Of a DNA stretch of 9,660 bases, positions 1-6,502 are shown in pieces. A program made the position numbers and the translations under genes. The notes beneath the pieces were generated by a model. That model saw only the letters and a program-made list of their open reading frames with translations. It ran no database searches and had not been told where the DNA came from. The stretch covers positions 1-9,660 of the forward strand of contig JAKAIH010000067.1 of assembly GCA_021825225.1 (NCBI GenBank), written 5' to 3'. Every line of letters begins with the position of its first letter. The first letter of the stretch is position 1. The DNA is from Pseudomonadota bacterium (GTDB lineage Bacteria > Pseudomonadota > Gammaproteobacteria > Burkholderiales > SG8-39).

Positions 1-16
1 TGCAGGAGGGAACGCC

Positions 17-523
17 ATGCTAAAGGTACTGATTCCGGTCGACGATTCGCGCAATAGCCAGATCGCGGTAAAGCAGGTGATCAAGGAGTTTATGAACAAC
101 ACGGCGATGGAGATTCACCTGCTGAACGTACAGCCGCCGTTTTCCCGGGATATCGCGCGCTATTTCAGCAGCAAGAGCCTGCATGACTACCACCGAGACC
201 AGGCCGCGAAGGCGCTGGGGCCGGCCAAGCAGATGCTCGAAGGCTTCGGCATACCCTACTCGGTGCACGCGCAAGTGGGCGAGAAGGCGAAAGTCATCAC
301 CGATACGGCGCACCGCTTGCGCTGCGACCACATCGTGATGAGCACTGCACGCAAGAACTCGCTCACGCGCTGGGTCGAGACCTCGGTGACGAACCGGGTG
401 CTCGAATTGACCCCGGTGCCGGTGGAGGTGATTGCGGGCGACGCGGTGTCCAAGTGGGAGCGCTACGGCATTCCCGCCGGAATCGGCGCCTTGCTCGCGC
501 TCATGCTGAGCGCAGCGGACTGA
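17..523 (+). CDS. Universal stress protein (UspA family), single domain with hydrophobic C-terminal tail
   Basis: 168 residues, close to a single Usp domain plus an extension. The N-terminus (MLKVLIPVDDS, residues 1-11) is the usual Usp beta1 strand with the conserved acidic pair, and residues 105-140 form the C-terminal beta-alpha-beta (HIVMST, then VTNRVLELTPVPVEVI). Known Usp proteins are cytoplasmic nucleotide-binding or signalling proteins induced by stress. Here the ATP-loop consensus G-x2-G-x9-G-S/T is not kept: residues 109-123 read STARKNSLTRWVETS, with no glycine, so a non-ATP-binding (UspA-like) type is likely. Residues 150-167 (YGIPAGIGALLALMLSAA) are hydrophobic and could be a tail anchor or an amphipathic membrane contact. 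A strong AGGAGGG ribosome-binding site lies 7 bases before the ATG. The upstream promoter is outside the window. The biological role cannot be told from sequence. Confidence 0.9.
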   Translation: MLKVLIPVDDSRNSQIAVKQVIKEFMNNTAMEIHLLNVQPPFSRDIARYFSSKSLHDYHRDQAAKALGPAKQMLEGFGIPYSVHAQVGEKAKVITDTAHRLRCDHIVMSTARKNSLTRWVETSVTNRVLELTPVPVEVIAGDAVSKWERYGIPAGIGALLALMLSAAD

Positions 524-533
524 GCGCGCGAGC

Positions 534-556
534 GCGGCCGCCATCGCGGCGGCCGC
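534..556 (+). terminator. GC-rich hairpin after the universal stress gene; possible terminator
   Basis: A perfect 9-bp inverted repeat (GCGGCCGCC / GGCGGCCGC) with a 5-base loop begins 10 bases after the stop of the universal stress gene. The position suits a transcript end, but no T-run follows on either strand, so it is not a canonical intrinsic terminator and could be only a 3' stabilising structure. The rest of the 524-779 gap is more AT-rich around 597-690, as expected for a promoter of the following PilZ gene, but I found no convincing -35/-10 pair. Confidence 0.35.
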
Positions 557-779
557 TGCGGCGGCGCTGTCTGCCTCTGTTCCTGCCCCTCGCTTTATTG
601 ATCAGGCCCGGTAATATTTCACGGAACGCAAATGCGGGCCTGGCCAATAATCGAACCATGTATGATCTACTGGGTCATATTATTGACTATGCTGGCGCTC
701 GCGGGCGCCATGGGCCGGTCAAGGCTGGTTTCGGCGCGGCGGAACGCGCGCCGCGTGCGTGGGGATGCAAGGGATGGGA

Positions 780-1247
780 ATGACCATAAGCCAATGGGAA
801 CGGCGGGACAGACGCGACCTGCCGCGCGCCCGTCTGCAACTCAGACTGGCTGTCGTCTATCCTCAGCAGGAAGGCTGTCCCTATCGGCCGGTCCATCACG
901 GAAACACCCACGACATATGCATGTCGGGGCTGTCGATGGTGGTCGAGGACAATGTTTATCATGAGGGCGAAGTTACCGTTCTGCTAGCGCTGCCACCCGT
1001 GCACGGCTGGGCCGCGCAGAAGGTCATTACGGCAACCGCGGCGATGACCTACGCCATACATTCATCCAAGCTCAATGCGTACAAGATCGGCATGAGCTTT
1101 ATCGAGTTCAAGGCAGACGGAAAGGAACTGCTGCAGGTGGCCTTGCAGCAGCGGGCGCAACCGGGCGGCGATCACGGCACGCAACAGCCGGGCGCCCCCT
1201 CGGAAGCCAGGCGCAGCAGCGACAGCCAGCCGCTGGGCTGGTGCTGA
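780..1247 (+). CDS. PilZ-domain protein (putative c-di-GMP receptor)
   Basis: 155 residues from the chosen ATG at 780. That start has AAGGGA 5 bases upstream; the in-frame GTG at 759 and ATGs at 765 and 774 are poorer choices. The N-terminus has the PilZ R-x3-R element (R12-DLP-R16) within a basic stretch. About 30 residues later comes the second element D45-I-C-M-S-G50, which matches [D/N]-x-S-x-x-G except that Cys replaces Ser. Beta-strand-rich sequence follows (about 62-115: EGEVTVLLALP, KVITATAAMTYAI, YKIGMSFIEF), typical of the PilZ barrel. The last ~30 residues are Gly/Pro/Gln/Ser-rich and probably disordered. PilZ proteins bind cyclic di-GMP and act on motility, biofilm or secretion, directly or through a partner. 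There is no attached output domain and no motility gene nearby, so the target is unknown. Confidence 0.85.
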   Translation: MTISQWERRDRRDLPRARLQLRLAVVYPQQEGCPYRPVHHGNTHDICMSGLSMVVEDNVYHEGEVTVLLALPPVHGWAAQKVITATAAMTYAIHSSKLNAYKIGMSFIEFKADGKELLQVALQQRAQPGGDHGTQQPGAPSEARRSSDSQPLGWC

Positions 1248-1266
1248 GTTTGCCGAAGGCCGGGCC

Positions 1267-1941
1267 TCAGCTGCCGCTGCCGGCGGCCAGGCGCCGCTTC
1301 AATTCCGCCACTTCGGTCTCGAGTTCGGCCAGCCGCAGTTCCAGCCGGTCCAGCCGTTCGCCAGCTGGGCGTGCGCTTTCTGCATGACCGACGCGGCTCT
1401 CCCGTGGTTCGCTCTCGGCGGTGCCGGCAAGTTCCCCGCTGAACAGGTGGGCGTAGCGTGATTCGCGCCTGCCTGGTTCGCGCGCGAGGCGCTGCACGAA
1501 AGGGCCGTCCTCGCGCGCGGCGAGACCGTCGAGCACCGCCTCGACTTCGCCCACGTCGGCAAAGCGGCACATCCGGCTCGCGCGGCTGCGCAACTCGCCC
1601 GGCGTCTGTGCCCCGCGCAGAAACAATTCGCACATGATGGCGAGCTCCTGCGGCGAGAATTGCAGGGTGCCGAAGTTGGTATTGCAGAACAAATGCTGGT
1701 ACTTGGGCACGCGACTTCCATAGCCGCTTTGCTCGCTGATCAGACGCTTCCTGGTCAGCTGATCGACGAGTTGCTGTACCGTAATCTCGTCCAGGTCCAG
1801 TACCGGGTCGCGATTGCTCTTCTGGTTGCATGCGTTGGTGAGGGCGTTCAGCGACAGCGGATACTGCTCCGGGGTGGTGATTTCCTTTTCGATCAGGCAG
1901 CCAATTACGCGGGTTTCGTGGAGAGTGAGTTCTAGGTTCAT
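1267..1941 (-). CDS. YceH family protein (DUF480 / UPF0502)
   Basis: 224 residues from the chosen ATG ([20 protein letters not shown]). An in-frame ATG 24 codons further upstream exists, but the family's conserved N-terminus begins at the chosen one. Hallmarks of the family are visible: [13 protein letters not shown] near the start, [13 protein letters not shown] (22-34), [11 protein letters not shown] (37-47), then a second winged-helix-like half (about 88-165: [29 protein letters not shown]). The C-terminus (about 196-218, [20 protein letters not shown]) is a heptad-rich coiled coil typical of the family. The predicted fold is tandem winged helix. The biochemical function is not established to my knowledge. 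The gene is convergent with the PilZ gene (19 bases between stop codons). It lies 109 bases downstream of the last gene of the aldehyde oxidoreductase operon in the same orientation, probably as a separate unit. The low-complexity stretch 170-195 is Glu/Arg/Ser-rich and variable. Confidence 0.9.
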   Translation of the reverse strand: MNLELTLHETRVIGCLIEKEITTPEQYPLSLNALTNACNQKSNRDPVLDLDEITVQQLVDQLTRKRLISEQSGYGSRVPKYQHLFCNTNFGTLQFSPQELAIMCELFLRGAQTPGELRSRASRMCRFADVGEVEAVLDGLAAREDGPFVQRLAREPGRRESRYAHLFSGELAGTAESEPRESRVGHAESARPAGERLDRLELRLAELETEVAELKRRLAAGSGS

Positions 1942-2050
1942 GTGATCGACCTGGGGAGATGGGCGGATTGTGCCGGTGCGTCGGAGGAATTCAGTGTGCG
2001 GTGTTGCTAGCATAGCTGAAAGGAGAACTCCCGCCGCGACCGGACGGGTT

Positions 2051-2338
2051 CTAGCCTCCGCCGCGGCGGAAGTACATTTCGAAGCGCGCCATGAAGTTCC
2101 GGATCTCCTCGTCCGCGTAGCCGGCGAATTCGACGCTGAGCCGATGCCGCTCGAGCCGGATCAGGCCCAGGCGCAGTTGCGGCAGCGGCTCTATCCCTAT
2201 GCGCCAGCCGCGTCCGCGTTCGCTATGCACGAAGGCGTCCTTTTCCTCGATGAAGTGAACCTGGTTGACTGCGGCGGGCAGCAGGCGGCGGAAGTCCGCC
2301 CGCGTTATCGTCATGTCGAAGCGCAGCGGCAGCTGCAT
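2051..2338 (-). CDS. Unrecognised 95-residue protein with C-terminal Gly-Gly-Gly, last gene of the aldehyde oxidoreductase operon
   Basis: 95 residues starting [20 protein letters not shown]. The chosen ATG is 17 bases after the MoaD-like stop and has AGGT about 6 bases upstream; a second in-frame ATG at 2314 would give 87 residues. I do not recognise a named family. What can be seen: a short beta strand, a helix with [11 protein letters not shown], a strand with [14 protein letters not shown], a hydrophobic core [23 protein letters not shown] written here only in part (W45-RIGIEPLPQ), an aromatic Gly-Tyr turn (F71-AGYADEE), a final amphipathic helix (about 77-91) and the tail RRGGG. There are no cysteines and no membrane segment. 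The tight spacing to the MoaD-like gene and the GG-type tail suggest an accessory or maturation role for the tungsten enzyme; this is inference only. It is real coding sequence rather than a shadow: it has its own ribosome-binding site, a balanced hydrophobic/charged pattern and fits the operon spacing. Confidence 0.8.
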   Translation of the reverse strand: MQLPLRFDMTITRADFRRLLPAAVNQVHFIEEKDAFVHSERGRGWRIGIEPLPQLRLGLIRLERHRLSVEFAGYADEEIRNFMARFEMYFRRGGG

Positions 2339-2355
2339 CGGGCGACCTGCGGCGT

Positions 2356-2610
2356 CTAGCCGCCGGCTATCGGCGGCCAGATGGCCAGTGTTTCCCCATT
2401 GGCGAGCGCGCGTTGCGCGCGCAGCGTGGGCGGCACGAACACCCCGTCGATCAGTACCAGATGGCACAGCTTGAGCGGCAGATTCTGGCTTTCTATGACC
2501 TGCGCCGGCGTAGTGCCGGCGTCGAGCTCGAGCTCCAGCGCGTTGGCCTTGCGTGCTTCGGTAGGCAGGTAATCTGAAAGCGTGGCGTAGAGCTTGAGCG
2601 TGACCTTCAT
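2356..2610 (-). CDS. MoaD/ThiS-like sulphur-carrier protein of the aldehyde oxidoreductase operon
   Basis: 84 residues (MKVTLKLYATLSDYLP at the N-terminus, WPPIAGG at the C-terminus), the usual size and beta-grasp pattern of MoaD. Typical elements are the first strand K-V-T-L-K-L-Y-A-T-L, the loop before the GTTPAQVIE helix (about 32-40), LVLIDGVFVPP (51-61), the NGETLAIWPP strand (71-80) and the terminal Gly-Gly. In MoaD that Gly-Gly is adenylated by MoeB and thiocarboxylated to deliver the dithiolene sulphurs to molybdopterin. The ATG overlaps the aorC stop as ATGA (4 bases), so translation is probably coupled to aorC. A MoaD inside an AOR operon points to a dedicated sulphur donor for the tungstopterin of AorB. 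The other pterin enzymes (MoaA, MoaC, MoaE, MoeA/B) are not in the window and must come from elsewhere. Confidence 0.9.
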   Translation of the reverse strand: MKVTLKLYATLSDYLPTEARKANALELELDAGTTPAQVIESQNLPLKLCHLVLIDGVFVPPTLRAQRALANGETLAIWPPIAGG

Positions 2611-3854
2611 GCGGCTTTCTGGGCTGCCCCCAGGTACGCTGCCATGAACTGCGTCGGATCGGCGAGCAGCCTGGCTTTCCACTCGCCCAGGCGCACACGG
2701 CCCTGGATCAGCCCGCGCAGCGCGCCTACATGGTCGGTCCAGCCGATGCTGGTGGCGCCGACCACGACATCGTCCTTGAACTGCAGCGACAGGTAATGGA
2801 AACCCGTTTCGTCTACCAGTTCCACGCCGTCTCCACCTTCGACTCCCTGCCATTGGCCGAACGAAGTCGAAATCAGGCCCAGGGTGTCGAGCACGTTGAT
2901 CGCGAGGCTGCCCTGCGTCGCAACCTGCGCGCCCAACATATTGGCGGCGGCGATGCGCGCCTGGTCCGCGGCGTTGGGTTGGATCGCATTGAGCTGCGGC
3001 AGACCGGAATAGAACCCGGCGGTTTCGGTCACGTCCCCGGCGGCGTAGATGCCGGGCACGCTGGTCTGCATGCGCGCATCGACCAGGATGCCGTCGCCGA
3101 CCTTGACGCCGCTGCCTTGGAGGAAAGCGATATTCGGGCGCACGCCGGCTGCGGCAATCAGCAAATCGCATTCGATCGACTGACCATTGGAGAGCTTGAC
3201 CTGCATCGATCCCGTGCCGGTGCTGGTGACGGCTTCGGCGCGCGCGTTGACGTGAACTTGCACCCCCTTCTTTTCCACCCACAGCCGGATCAACCCGCCG
3301 GCCTTTGCGGTCATCATGCGCGGCACCATGCGGTCGCCCATTTCCACGACGCTGAGCTTGACACCGCGCTCGGCCAGCGCCTGCAAAATGATGCAGCCGA
3401 TGAAGCCTGCGCCCAGTTGCACCACGCGCGCGCCGGGCTTTGCCTTGGCCGCGATCTCGCGCGCATCGGCCAGGGTCCAGCACGGATGCACATTGGGCAA
3501 ATCGATTCCCGCGATGGCGGGCCGCAGGGGATGCGAGCCGGTCGCGATCAGCAGGCGGTCGTAGGTCAGTCTGTCACCGTTCGAAAGGGTCACGCTGCGC
3601 GCCGCGCTGTCGACTTTTTCGGCGCGCGCCTGCACCAGACGTATGCCCAGACGCTCGTAATGCCCTGCGTCCTTGCGCAGATGGGTTCCTTCTTCGCTGA
3701 TATTGCCGGTCAGCAGGTAGGGAATCGCCATGCGCGAATAAGGCGGTTCGTTCTCGTCGCCCACGAGAACGACCTCGGCGGCGGGGTCGGCACGGCGCAA
3801 GGCTTCGGCGGCGACGACCCCGGCCGGACCATTGCCAATGATGAGGTGTTTCAT
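2607..3854 (-). CDS. aorC: AorC-type FAD/NAD(P)-dependent oxidoreductase subunit of aldehyde oxidoreductase
   Basis: 415 residues of the pyridine nucleotide-disulphide oxidoreductase fold. Visible motifs: FAD Rossmann GNGPAG (7-12), YDRLLIATGS (98-107), NAD Rossmann GAGFIG (148-153) ending strand 2 with E171, which favours NAD over NADP, and GIYAAGDV (268-275), the second FAD contact. No C-x4-C redox pair is present, so it is a simple electron transferase like NADH:ferredoxin-type reductases and not a disulphide reductase. The C-terminal ~100 residues form the interface domain. In the Aromatoleum AorABC enzyme the equivalent subunit exchanges electrons with NAD. The start ATG at 3854 is chosen because AGAAGG lies 7 bases upstream and the FAD motif begins right after; an in-frame ATG 8 codons earlier lies inside the intergenic stem. 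The stop overlaps the next gene by 4 bases. The symbol is assigned by operon context and domain match. Confidence 0.88.
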   Translation of the reverse strand: MKHLIIGNGPAGVVAAEALRRADPAAEVVLVGDENEPPYSRMAIPYLLTGNISEEGTHLRKDAGHYERLGIRLVQARAEKVDSAARSVTLSNGDRLTYDRLLIATGSHPLRPAIAGIDLPNVHPCWTLADAREIAAKAKPGARVVQLGAGFIGCIILQALAERGVKLSVVEMGDRMVPRMMTAKAGGLIRLWVEKKGVQVHVNARAEAVTSTGTGSMQVKLSNGQSIECDLLIAAAGVRPNIAFLQGSGVKVGDGILVDARMQTSVPGIYAAGDVTETAGFYSGLPQLNAIQPNAADQARIAAANMLGAQVATQGSLAINVLDTLGLISTSFGQWQGVEGGDGVELVDETGFHYLSLQFKDDVVVGATSIGWTDHVGALRGLIQGRVRLGEWKARLLADPTQFMAAYLGAAQKAA

Positions 3855-3873
3855 TTGAGATCCTTCTGCAGAC

Positions 3874-3906
3874 ACCAAGGGCGCAGAGCAGCTCTGCGCC
3901 CTTGGT
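3874..3906 (-). repeat. Perfect 15-bp inverted repeat (RNA stem) between aorB and aorC
   Basis: The arms ACCAAGGGCGCAGAG and CTCTGCGCCCTTGGT are exact complements separated by a 3-base loop. The stem begins 11 bases after the aorB stop codon and ends 19 bases before the aorC ATG; those 19 bases hold the aorC ribosome-binding site. There is no T-run after the stem on the minus strand (nor on the plus strand), so it is not a standard intrinsic terminator. A likely role is mRNA 3'-end protection, an RNase barrier or partial attenuation giving more AorA/AorB than AorC. Confidence 0.7.
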
Positions 3907-3917
3907 AATGCAAAGTC

Positions 3918-5765
3918 CTACAAACCGAGCCGGTTCAGCGTTTCCTTGGTGGGCACCCCTTTTTCATCCCAGCCGCGCGCCTTGTAATACTCCGGCCGCA
4001 TCTTGTCGATGCCGCTCACTTTGCCCTTGGCCGGGCCGGTTTTGGCCGGTTCGGTCTTCAGCCGAGGCGGCAGATCGTCGTCCTTGGCGGTGAAGCCGGC
4101 CGCATTGTTGAACAGGCGCTCCATGTTCCAGATACGCTCGCCCACCGCCGCCAGTTTTTCCATCGACCAGCCGCCTTCGCAGGCCGCGTCCAGCTGCGGC
4201 TGCAGGTCGGCCAGCGTCCAGGCAAAGGTGGTGAACACGCACACGCCGGCGGAATCGAACACCGAGGTCGCGTCCTGGAAAGCCTTGACCAGATCGGCCT
4301 TGCCTTCGGTCACCAGCGGGTCGGTCTTGACCGGGATGCCCAGCACCTCGGAGGCGACGGTGTAGCCGCGCAGATGACAGGCGCCGCGATTGGAAGTCGC
4401 GTAGGCGAGGCCCATGCCCTGGATGCCGCGCGAATCGTAAGCCGGGAACTCCTGCTTCTTCACGCCCATGGACAGTTCGGGCTTGCCGTACTTGGCGCAC
4501 AGGCGCGCCGAACCCAAGCCGAGTTCCTTACCGAAGCCCTCGCCCTTCGCAGTCATTTCCGCCAGTTTGACCAGTGCCTGGGCGGAACCGAAGGGCGCTT
4601 CCATGCCGAGCTGTTCCTTCTTCAGGATGCCCAATTCGTACAGTTCCATGGCGGCGCCGACGGTGGCGCCGAAACTGATCGGATCGTAGCCGTCCTCGTT
4701 GCAGATCATATTGGCGAAGGTCAGCGCTTCCAGGTCGCCCACGCCGTTTGCAGCGCCCAGCGCCCAGGCAGCCTCGTATTCAAGCCCGCCCGTGGCACCC
4801 CAGTATTCAGGCTTGTTGACCACGCTGAAATGGGTCTCGTCCATTTTGGAAATGCGCCCGCACGCGATGGTGCAGCCGAAACACGCGGCATTGGCGATGA
4901 GATTGGTCTTGCCGTCGGTCGGGCGTTTTTCGCGCATCGCTTCGGCGGAAATCTTGCGCGCGTCCTCGAACTGTACGTCGCGGTGATTGCGCGTGGGCAG
5001 CGCCCCCATTTCATTGATCACGTTCATCAGCACCTGAGTGCCGTAGGTCGGCAGCCCCTGGCCGGTGACCGCGTTGTCGGCGAGCACTTTTTTCGCCGCT
5101 GCAGTGGCTTTCATGAAGGCCTTGCCGTCCTTGATGCCGCCAGCGCCCTTGGTGCCGCGAATGGCAACCGCCTTCAGGTTCTTCGAGCCCATCACGGTAC
5201 CCACTCCCGAGCGGCCCGCGGCGCGATGCAGATCGTTGACCACGCAGGCGTAGAGCACGCCGTTTTCCCCGGCGCGGCCGATAGAGGCGACGCGCACCTG
5301 CGGATCCTGGTGCGTCTTCTTGATGATCTCTTCGGTCTGCCAGGTCGTCTTGCCCCACAGATGCGCGGCATCGCGCACCTCGACCTTGTCGTCCTCGATC
5401 GCGAGATAGACCGGCTTGGGCGATTTGCCTTCGAAAATCACCATGTCCCAGCCGGCGAATTTCATTTCCGCGCCAAAGTAGCCGCCGGAATTGGAGCAGG
5501 CGATGGCGCCGGTCAGTGCGCCCTTGGTGATGACCGAATAGCGCCCGCCAGTCGAGGCTGGCGTGCCGGTCAGCGGCCCGGTGGCCATGATCAGCTTGTT
5601 CGCCGGGGAAAGCGGATCGACTTTGGGATCTACTTCCTCGACGAAGTACTTGGTCGCGAGGCCACGCTGGCCCAGGTATTCCTGCGCCCACTTCATGTTG
5701 AGCGGCTCGGACTTGCACGTGCCCTTGGTCAGATCAACGCGCAGAATCTTTCGTGTCCATCCCAT
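3918..5765 (-). CDS. aorB: AorB-type tungsten aldehyde:ferredoxin oxidoreductase catalytic subunit
   Basis: 615 residues, the usual length of the AOR family (aldehyde + acceptor to carboxylic acid, cytoplasmic). The N-terminal domain (about 1-205) has the family pattern: RKILRVDLTKG, LSPANKLIMATGPLTGTPAS and GRSGVGTVMGSKNLKAVA. The proximal [4Fe-4S] cluster ligands are C295-x2-C298-x3-C302 plus C509 in D504-S-A-G-V-C509. The conserved GLEYE (327-331) and GACHLRGY (461-468, H464) supply the Glu and His near tungsten in the Pyrococcus AOR. The end of the protein (YYKARGWDEKGVPTKETLNRLGL in part, residues 593-615) is the canonical AOR tail. Its cofactor should be tungsto-bis-pterin; tungsten versus molybdenum cannot be read from sequence. 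The start has AGGAGA about 6 bases upstream, in the 12-base gap after aorA. The operon resembles aorABC of Aromatoleum aromaticum. Confidence 0.95.
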   Translation of the reverse strand: MGWTRKILRVDLTKGTCKSEPLNMKWAQEYLGQRGLATKYFVEEVDPKVDPLSPANKLIMATGPLTGTPASTGGRYSVITKGALTGAIACSNSGGYFGAEMKFAGWDMVIFEGKSPKPVYLAIEDDKVEVRDAAHLWGKTTWQTEEIIKKTHQDPQVRVASIGRAGENGVLYACVVNDLHRAAGRSGVGTVMGSKNLKAVAIRGTKGAGGIKDGKAFMKATAAAKKVLADNAVTGQGLPTYGTQVLMNVINEMGALPTRNHRDVQFEDARKISAEAMREKRPTDGKTNLIANAACFGCTIACGRISKMDETHFSVVNKPEYWGATGGLEYEAAWALGAANGVGDLEALTFANMICNEDGYDPISFGATVGAAMELYELGILKKEQLGMEAPFGSAQALVKLAEMTAKGEGFGKELGLGSARLCAKYGKPELSMGVKKQEFPAYDSRGIQGMGLAYATSNRGACHLRGYTVASEVLGIPVKTDPLVTEGKADLVKAFQDATSVFDSAGVCVFTTFAWTLADLQPQLDAACEGGWSMEKLAAVGERIWNMERLFNNAAGFTAKDDDLPPRLKTEPAKTGPAKGKVSGIDKMRPEYYKARGWDEKGVPTKETLNRLGL

Positions 5766-5777
5766 GGTTCTCTCCTC

Positions 5778-6257
5778 TTAGGCGTTGGCGCGCGGTTGAG
5801 TGTCGGTCTTGCCGGCCCACTGCTGCATTTTGTCCAGGCCGGTCCAGTTCGCGTCGACATAAGTGATGGCGCCGGTCGGGCAGGCGCCGGCACAGGCCGG
5901 GTCGCCGCCGCAGAGGTCGCATTTCTGCACTTTGCCGGTCTCGGCAACGTAATTGACCGTGCCGAAGGGGCAAGCGATGGTGCACACCTTGCAGCCGACG
6001 CAGGTGGCGTCGTTTACCACTTTGGCCCCGGTCAGGGCATCGAGTTTGATCGCATCCACCGGACAGGCGTGCAGGCACCAGGCTTCCGCGCACTGGGTGC
6101 AGGTGTAAGGCACCTTACGCCCGGCGCTCTCGAAGTTGAACACCTTGATGCGCGACTTGGAAATATTGAAGACGCCGTAGTTCTCGTAGGAACACGCCAT
6201 CTCGCATTGCAGGCAGCCTGTGCATTTGTTGGCATCGATATACAGCGATTTCTGCAT
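5778..6257 (-). CDS. aorA: AorA-type polyferredoxin subunit with four [4Fe-4S] motifs
   Basis: 159 residues. There are 16 cysteines in four groups: C12-15-18-22, C53-56-61-65, C86-89-92-96 and C113-116-122-126. Three of the four groups end in Cys-Pro, the pattern of the HycB/DmsB ferredoxin-like electron-transfer family, with no twin-arginine or other signal peptide. It should carry electrons between the AorB cluster and the FAD subunit AorC. In the Aromatoleum enzyme the equivalent subunit is reported to stack into an electron-conducting chain that binds several AorB copies. The ATG at 6257 has AGGAGA 7 bases upstream; the in-frame extension back to 6377 (40 residues, no motif) runs across the operator and promoter and is rejected. 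It is the first gene of the operon. Confidence 0.93.
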   Translation of the reverse strand: MQKSLYIDANKCTGCLQCEMACSYENYGVFNISKSRIKVFNFESAGRKVPYTCTQCAEAWCLHACPVDAIKLDALTGAKVVNDATCVGCKVCTIACPFGTVNYVAETGKVQKCDLCGGDPACAGACPTGAITYVDANWTGLDKMQQWAGKTDTQPRANA

Positions 6258-6301
6258 AGCGCGGTCTCCTGGTTGGTGTTGTTGCCGTCTCGGGCAGGCC
6301 T

Positions 6302-6340
6302 GATGAAAATGCCGAATTTCATCGAAATCGGTAAATTTCA
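6302..6340 (-). promoter_or_regulatory. Tandem GAAA-N8-TTTC palindromes, candidate operator for the aor operon
   Basis: Two palindromic half-site pairs, GAAA at 6305-6308 with TTTC at 6317-6320 and GAAA at 6324-6327 with TTTC at 6336-6339, have the same 8-base spacer and are offset by exactly 19 bp. The first extends to a 7-bp arm (GATGAAA/TTTCATC). The facing arms also form TTTC-ATC-GAAA. They are an AT-rich island in GC-rich surroundings. They lie immediately downstream of the proposed -10 and 44 bases upstream of the aorA ATG, a position that suits repression. No regulator gene is in the window, so the binding protein is unknown. Confidence 0.45.
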
Positions 6341-6368
6341 GTCTAGCCCGCGCGGACGCGCCTGTAAA
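6340..6368 (-). promoter_or_regulatory. Candidate sigma70 promoter of the aor operon
   Basis: Read on the minus strand: -35 TTTACA (6368-6363, 5 of 6 to consensus), a 17-base spacer, -10 TAGACT (6345-6340, 4 of 6). The expected transcription start is near 6333, giving a leader of about 75 bases. The spacing and the position next to the tandem palindromes support it; the -10 is only moderate. No sigma54 (GG-N10-GC) site and no molybdenum/tungsten cofactor riboswitch was recognised in this leader. Confidence 0.4.
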
Positions 6369-6502
6369 TGGGGTCATGGCGGATCTTTGGCCGTCCGCTA
6401 CCGGCTGGCTTTTTCTCGAAGTAAGCGCTAACCTGTCGGCGAAACGATAGCAGCGGCCTGCTTCTCCAGGTCTGCGCTTGGCCGATTGAACTGCTGCACC
6501 GC

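Noticed and set aside
632..964. Plus-strand frame with a membrane-like start (MIYWVILLTMLALAGAMG) overlapping the PilZ gene
   Set aside because: It has no ribosome-binding site, overlaps the PilZ gene through most of its length, and turns into low-complexity shadow sequence after the hydrophobic stretch. A short leader peptide cannot be excluded but is not supported.
1243..1271. GCTGAG/CTCAGC inverted repeat between the convergent PilZ and YceH genes, possible bidirectional terminator
   Set aside because: The stem is only 6 bp with a 17-base loop and no T-run; it also overlaps both coding ends.
1942..2050. Terminator or promoter in the 109-bp gap between the 95-residue gene and the YceH gene
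   Set aside because: Only short imperfect GC pairings and no T-run; a TATGCT-like -10 lacks a matching -35.
2730..3908. 392-residue plus-strand open frame opposite aorC
   Set aside because: Shadow of the FAD/NAD gene; composition is His/Arg/Ala/Gly-rich and no domain is seen.
6258..6430. Possible molybdenum/tungsten cofactor riboswitch in the aorA leader
   Set aside because: The predicted leader is only ~75 bases and shows palindromic DNA sites, not a recognisable conserved aptamer core.
4374..6431. 685-residue plus-strand open frame opposite aorB and aorA
   Set aside because: It is antisense to two genes with clear cofactor motifs, has the low-complexity Ala/Gly/Arg/His composition of a high-GC shadow, and no recognisable domain.
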